Positions 6,203-10,084 of a stretch of 10,084 nucleotides of DNA are shown piece after piece; the stretch's first letter is position 1; each line of letters begins with the position of its first letter. Source of the DNA: Pseudomonadota bacterium (lineage in GTDB: Bacteria; Myxococcota_A; Bradymonadia; UBA4248); assembly GCA_009786045.1 (NCBI GenBank), contig WQTY01000028.1, positions 1,558 through 11,641 of the forward strand, read 5' to 3'. Position numbers and translations under genes: made by a program. The notes under the pieces are model-generated. The model was not told the DNA's origin, searched no databases, and was given only the letters and a program-made list of their open reading frames with translations.

Positions 6203-6233
6203 GGCACAGCCTGGGCGGGGCCAGGGCTGTGCC
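6203..6233 (-). terminator. Strong hairpin after the ompA stop
   Basis: GGCACAGCCTGG (6203-6214) pairs with CCAGGGCTGTGCC (6221-6233), leaving one bulged base and a GCGGGG loop. On the minus strand it begins 13 nt after the ompA stop. No T-tract follows, so it may be a partial terminator, a processing stop or a 3'-end stabiliser that separates ompA from the lipoprotein gene. I see nothing else convincing in the 181-bp gap (6066-6246). Confidence 0.45.
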
Positions 6234-6246
6234 TGTGATGGGATGG

Positions 6247-7944
6247 TTATTGTCCTGGCAATCCCAGGATGACGAATTCGACGCGTCGATTTCGTGCGCG
6301 CCCATCGGCGGTGTCGTTGGTGTCGATGGGTTTGTCAGGCCCATAGCCAATGGCATTGAGCCGGCTGGGCGCGACACCCCTGTCGACGAGATACTTCATC
6401 ACCGAATTGGCGCGATCCTGGGACAGCTTTAGGTTGCTGTCGTATCTGCCGCGGCTGTCGGTGTGACCTTCGACAGTGATGTTGCCGATGTGCGGGTTTT
6501 CGATCAGGAGTTTGGCGACCTGGTTAAGGAGTTCGAAGGATTCGGATTTGATGACGGCCTTGCCTGTTTCGAAGAAGACCTGTTCCTTGAGGTTGATCTT
6601 GTTGTCTTTGAGTTCGATGAGTGCGTCGGGATCGATTTCCGGCATGGGGGGTGTTTCGACAATGACGATGGGGCATCCGAAGCGATCGACGACACCGCCT
6701 TCATCGGGGCAATGGTCATCGCAATCCGGGATGGTGTCGCCGTCTCGATCGAGCGGGCAGCCGAATTCGTCGATACAGCCGACTTTACCGGTGAAGGGGC
6801 ATCTGTCGAGGTGATCCGGGATGGTGTCGCCATCTGAGTCGATGAAGAGGTTTCGGCATCTTTCGGGAATCTGGCTTCTTGGCGTAAGTTCCGGGTCTGG
6901 GCAGGGCTCGACTTCAGTGAGAAATCCGCCGTACTCGTGGCCGAAGCCGAGTCTTCCGCCATTGACCCAATGGAAGCTGAGTCCGAGCAGGACGCGTACG
7001 TCGGCAGCACCGATGCTGTTCATCCCGGCGCCGAGGCCTGCGGTCAGGGCGAGTCCTCTGGCCCAGGAGTCTCCCTGGAGGAACCTGTAGCGTGCGGCCA
7101 GCTGAGCTTCGAAGGGCCTTTCAGCTTCGTTGAGGGATTTATTTTTTGGATCGACGGTGATTTCGCCGGCCATGTCGACCAGGATATCGAGGTCTTCGAT
7201 GAAGAGTGGAATGGAGGCAGCGCCGGAGATTAGGATCGATTGTCCCATGGTGTGGCGATAGATGTCTTTGGCCGGCCGGTAGCGATAGCCCAGGTTGAAG
7301 GCTATTCTGGCTTTTTTCCAGAAGTTATACTCCAGGGCAGCTGTGATGCCAAAGGTCACGGCTTCGTCGCTGATGAACCGGTTTTTTGTGCCTGTTGGGG
7401 TTGATAAGTCGGCGATGAGTGCCAGGCCTACGGGGAACTCGTTAAGGTCGAGGATTTTTCCTTTGACGAGGATGCGCAGGTCGCTCACGCCAGAGGTGCC
7501 ATTGAGCTCTGAAAGCGGGTATCTGGCTTCTCGGAAATCAGTATTTTGGTGCAAAGCAAAGGGCATAACGACTGAGAGTTCGACATAATTGAACATTGAG
7601 AAGCTCAGGAAGAGGTCAAGAAAGGTCTGGTTGGCGATGATCGATTTTTCGGCTTTGGTACTGGACTGTGAGATGGACATGGGGATGTGGGCGTAGTTAA
7701 AATAGAAACCGCCCGTGAGCCGCCATTCATCTTCGACCATGGTGCCGAATGTCGTCAGATAGTCGCCGGGCATGGGGGCCGGGCGCCAGTACTGGAGATT
7801 GTATTTAGGAACAGGACTTTCGACGATTTCCAGCCCTGTTGACTGTGCATTTGCAAGTCCAGGCACGAGAACAAAACACCACAGTGCCAAACAGCACCAC
7901 CATTTTTGCCATGTCATATGCATCTTACTCCGTTGAAAATCCAT
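6247..7944 (-). CDS. OmpA family outer-membrane protein with thrombospondin type 3 repeats
   Basis: This is a 565-residue envelope protein. A signal peptide (WWCCLALWCFVLVPGLANA, cleaved near residue 33) is followed by a region of about 300 residues with alternating beta-type stretches, likely an outer-membrane barrel (~75-345). Two thrombospondin type 3 repeats follow, each with the acidic calcium-binding pattern DGDTIPD (371-377 and 401-407) and paired cysteines. The C-terminal OmpA domain (~452-560) has EGHTDSRG, LSQDRANSV and GYG. Asp496 and Arg511 are spaced as in the diaminopimelate-binding pair of E. coli OmpA, so it should bind peptidoglycan. The start is uncertain: ATG 7944 lies behind a G-run, while ATG 7923 and 7917 follow CGGAG (7932-7928); all keep the signal peptide. 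It is divergent from ftsQ. It probably tethers the outer membrane to the wall; a transport or adhesion role for the barrel is unknown. Confidence 0.92.
   Translation of the reverse strand: MDFQRSKMHMTWQKWWCCLALWCFVLVPGLANAQSTGLEIVESPVPKYNLQYWRPAPMPGDYLTTFGTMVEDEWRLTGGFYFNYAHIPMSISQSSTKAEKSIIANQTFLDLFLSFSMFNYVELSVVMPFALHQNTDFREARYPLSELNGTSGVSDLRILVKGKILDLNEFPVGLALIADLSTPTGTKNRFISDEAVTFGITAALEYNFWKKARIAFNLGYRYRPAKDIYRHTMGQSILISGAASIPLFIEDLDILVDMAGEITVDPKNKSLNEAERPFEAQLAARYRFLQGDSWARGLALTAGLGAGMNSIGAADVRVLLGLSFHWVNGGRLGFGHEYGGFLTEVEPCPDPELTPRSQIPERCRNLFIDSDGDTIPDHLDRCPFTGKVGCIDEFGCPLDRDGDTIPDCDDHCPDEGGVVDRFGCPIVIVETPPMPEIDPDALIELKDNKINLKEQVFFETGKAVIKSESFELLNQVAKLLIENPHIGNITVEGHTDSRGRYDSNLKLSQDRANSVMKYLVDRGVAPSRLNAIGYGPDKPIDTNDTADGRARNRRVEFVILGLPGQ
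6724..6831. repeat. 18-nt direct repeat within the TSP3 coding segment
   Basis: ATCCGGGATGGTGTCGCC occurs at 6724-6741 and again at 6814-6831, exactly 90 nt (30 codons) apart. It encodes the GDTIPD core of both TSP3 repeats in ompA. Identity at synonymous positions suggests recent duplication or gene conversion, or strong codon constraint. Confidence 0.7.
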
Positions 7945-8219
7945 CCCCCCTCATCACCGTTGCCGTTTTTTGTCCTGGTTGCGCACCATGGGCATCACTC
8001 GGAAAGGTTTCGAGGCATTTGTGCAGATGGTTCCCTAGCACATCCAGTGTGAACTGCAAGAAGAAGCGCATTTTTGGAGGTATGGAGGGAGGTGCGGCGG
8101 ATGAAGGGGTGTTTGGGAGACTGAAAATTTGCCCTGTGTGGCGATGTCGAAGAGAGTATTGCATCGGTTCATGGCATTTCTGTTTGGCCGGAGCCATTGC
8201 TGGAGTAAGAACGATTTTG
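7945..8219. other. Divergent intergenic region between ompA and ftsQ
   Basis: These 275 bp must hold the promoters for both ompA (minus) and ftsQ (plus), unless ftsQ starts further upstream. The ftsQ frame stays open through it, but its translation is low-complexity and unlike FtsQ. I found no promoter pair close enough to consensus to call, and no strong hairpin. Confidence 0.4.
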
Positions 8220-9095
8220 ATGCGAAAAGTCCCTCGACACAATCGCCGCCGCGAGCCCAAGATTGCGGAGATGGATCGGCAGGGCTGGAAAAGTCTCCTG
8301 CGAGTCACGGCTGTTTTTGTGGTTTCCTGTGGGATTGCGGTGGCCTTGCCTTATCTTGGCTATCTGTACTATGTGAGTTTGGAGTCATCTGGAAAGTTTT
8401 CGCCGAAGCATGTCAGTATTCGCGGGAATGTGCGTGTCTCGGATGCCGAGATCCTGAAGGCATCTGGATTGATGGAAGAGTCTGTGAATCTCGTGGAGGT
8501 AAATCGTTTGAATTTGCGTGCGGGGATTGAGACGCTGCCGTGGGTTAAGGAAGCGCGGGTGGCGATATCGCTGCCTGATGCGGTTGAGATTGAGGTTGTC
8601 GAGAGGCAGCCGCTGGGCGTTGTGAATGACAGGCGGCTGGTTATTGTGGATGACAAGGGGGAGTTCATCAAGATTTGGATGCCGAATGATGGCCTGATGA
8701 CGCCGGTGCTGAGTACGGAGCAGCCGCTGGATGGGAGGCCGGAGGTGATAAAGACGGCCTTTGGGCTGGTGGAGATTGTCGAGCAGATGGGGTATCCTCA
8801 CCGTGTAGAAGAGGTGCATTACGATGATGCCACGGGGTATACTATTTTCACGACGACGAGCGAAGTCCGTCTGGGCTATGATCGTTTTGAGGAGAGGATT
8901 GAGAGGCTGATGGTTGTCGATGCACTTTTGTCGAGTCGTGATATTGTTGCTGCTTACATTCTTCTTGATGCGGAGAATGACCTGGACAGAGTTATCATCA
9001 AGCCTTATCCCAAGTCATTGTCGCCGAAGGAAGAGGTGGCAGAGCCCGAACTGCCGGGTTCTGATTCGATGGGCGAACCGAGCGCGATGCCATAA
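8220..9095 (+). CDS. ftsQ: Cell division protein FtsQ
   Basis: FtsQ is a bitopic inner-membrane divisome protein that links early cytoplasmic components with FtsB/FtsL in the periplasm. From ATG 8220 it has 291 residues. The order is a basic cytoplasmic tail (1-27, with RRREPK), one membrane helix (~28-50), a POTRA domain (~60-130: VSIRGNVRVSDAEILKASGL, then TLPWVKEARVAISLPDAVEI and VVERQP) and a beta domain (~135-262). The C-terminus is acidic and Pro-rich. The start is uncertain. GGAG at 8202-8205 is 14 nt from the ATG, but 11 nt from an in-frame TTG at 8217. An in-frame ATG at 8082 would add 46 residues, with GGAGG only 1 nt away. It is 15 bp upstream of ftsA, the classical order. No murC, murB or ddl precedes it, so the dcw cluster is broken on this side. 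Confidence 0.93.
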   Translation: MRKVPRHNRRREPKIAEMDRQGWKSLLRVTAVFVVSCGIAVALPYLGYLYYVSLESSGKFSPKHVSIRGNVRVSDAEILKASGLMEESVNLVEVNRLNLRAGIETLPWVKEARVAISLPDAVEIEVVERQPLGVVNDRRLVIVDDKGEFIKIWMPNDGLMTPVLSTEQPLDGRPEVIKTAFGLVEIVEQMGYPHRVEEVHYDDATGYTIFTTTSEVRLGYDRFEERIERLMVVDALLSSRDIVAAYILLDAENDLDRVIIKPYPKSLSPKEEVAEPELPGSDSMGEPSAMP

Positions 9096-9110
9096 CACGG
9101 AGAAATGTTC

Positions 9111-10084
9111 ATGAGCGTTAAAACTGGTGATATTCTCGTAGGACTTGACATCGGTACGAGCAAGATATGTGCGGTCATTGGTGAAGTGACGCCCCAGGGA
9201 CCGAATGTGATTGGTGTGGGTTGTGCGCCATCGAAGGGGATCCAGAAGGGTGCGGTGACGAACATTGAGGCTGCAGCGCAATCCATCCAGCATGCGATAG
9301 AGGATGCAGAGGTGGTGGCCGGGTGTGAGATATCGAGTGTTTTGGTATCCATTACCGGGAGTCATATTCAGGGGATTAACTCCAGCGGCGTTGCAGCTGT
9401 GAAGTCGTCGGAGGTGGATGAGGACGATGTGGTTCGCGTGCTTGAGAGTGCCAAGGCGGTGGCGATTCCGCCGGACAGGCAGTTTTTGCATGTGCTGGCG
9501 CAGGATTATATTCTGGATGGGCAGGAGGGGATTCGGAATCCGCGCGGGATGAGCGGCGTGCGCCTTGAGGCGAAGGTTCATATTGTCACGGGTTCTGTGA
9601 GTTGTGCTCAGAATCTTGTCAAATGTGTGAACCGTTGTCAGCTTGAGGTTTCTGATATTGTGTTGTCGTCGCTGGCGGCCAGCGAGGGGGTGCTGACGGA
9701 GGACGAGCGGGAGCTTGGGTGTGCGGTTGTCGACATTGGCAGCGGCACGACGGATATTGCGGTGTGGTCAAAGGGGGCGCTTGTTTTCACGGGTGTTCTC
9801 GGGATCGGCGGCAACCATCTGACGAGCGATTTGGCGAAGGGTTTACAAACCTCGCTGATGGATGCGGAGCGCTTGAAGGTATTATCGGGCTGCGCCATGA
9901 CGTCGGCGGTGGGTGTGGATGAGGTGGTGCACATTCCGAGTACGGGTGGCCGGGAGCCGAAGATTTCGCCGCGCCGGGTGTTGTCGGAGATCATTGAGCC
10001 GCGGCTTGAGGAGATTTTTGAGCTTGTCAATCGCGAGCTTGAGAAGTCTGGCTATAAGGATTCGATTCCGAGCGGGTTGGTGTT
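9111..10084 (+). CDS. ftsA: Cell division protein FtsA (3' end cut by the window edge)
   Basis: FtsA is an actin-like ATPase that anchors FtsZ to the membrane and recruits later divisome proteins. The frame runs open from ATG 9111 to the window end, about 324 residues of a usual ~410-420. The nucleotide-binding motifs are present: phosphate-1 GLDIGTSK (11-18) and phosphate-2 VVDIGSGTTDIAV (206-218). The region between them holds the FtsA-specific 1C subdomain (roughly 85-165). The last residues, IPSGLV, lead into the usual adenosine motif, which is beyond the window, as is the C-terminal amphipathic membrane helix. CGGAGA (9098-9103) lies 7 nt before the ATG. An in-frame ATG at 9105 is too close to it. 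ftsZ would be expected next but cannot be seen. Confidence 0.96.
   Translation, partial: MSVKTGDILVGLDIGTSKICAVIGEVTPQGPNVIGVGCAPSKGIQKGAVTNIEAAAQSIQHAIEDAEVVAGCEISSVLVSITGSHIQGINSSGVAAVKSSEVDEDDVVRVLESAKAVAIPPDRQFLHVLAQDYILDGQEGIRNPRGMSGVRLEAKVHIVTGSVSCAQNLVKCVNRCQLEVSDIVLSSLAASEGVLTEDERELGCAVVDIGSGTTDIAVWSKGALVFTGVLGIGGNHLTSDLAKGLQTSLMDAERLKVLSGCAMTSAVGVDEVVHIPSTGGREPKISPRRVLSEIIEPRLEEIFELVNRELEKSGYKDSIPSGLV

Noticed and set aside
7839..8219. Upstream part of the open frame containing ftsQ
   Set aside because: It runs antisense into the ompA signal-peptide region and its translation lacks FtsQ features.

Overview
The window looks like chromosomal DNA of a Gram-negative (diderm) bacterium: it encodes an apolipoprotein N-acyltransferase, an exported lipoprotein and an OmpA-type outer-membrane protein with thrombospondin type 3 repeats. 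The TSP3-OmpA architecture, a flavodiiron protein (common in anaerobes and microaerophiles) and the hairpin-rich intergenic DNA fit a deltaproteobacterial-grade lineage (Myxococcota/Bradymonadales or Desulfobacterota-like). That placement is a low-confidence inference; no rRNA or tRNA gene is present to support it.

Layout. (1) Positions 1-2217, minus strand: a def-lnt pair, peptide deformylase followed 4 nt later by Lnt. Lnt runs off the left edge. Def has a strong Shine-Dalgarno sequence, a perfect 10-bp leader hairpin and a plausible promoter. (2) 2321-2884, plus strand, divergent from def: a DUF5698/DUF2179 (UPF0316) membrane protein. (3) 2885-3239: a non-coding stretch of about 355 bp packed with hairpins, including three that share the same GGGCG...CGCCCCTAC frame. 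(4) 3240-4454: a class A-like flavodiiron protein. (5) 4593-5150: ribosome recycling factor. (6) 5193-7944, minus strand, convergent with frr: an OmpA/TSP3 protein and, downstream of it, a predicted lipoprotein carrying a dual-specificity-phosphatase signature. (7) 8220-10084, plus strand, divergent from ompA: ftsQ-ftsA, the start of a cell-division operon whose ftsA is cut by the right edge.

How the genes relate. Most are housekeeping: protein maturation (Def), ribosome recycling (RRF), lipoprotein maturation (Lnt, which should acylate lipoproteins such as the phosphatase-like one here), envelope integrity (OmpA) and divisome assembly (FtsQ, FtsA). I do not see a defence system, mobile element, CRISPR array or biosynthetic cluster. 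The points most worth a second look are a roughly 100-130 residue insertion between the catalytic Glu and Lys of Lnt, an Asp-to-Ala change in the metal-binding motif of the deformylase, the exported phosphatase-like lipoprotein, and the intergenic hairpin cluster.
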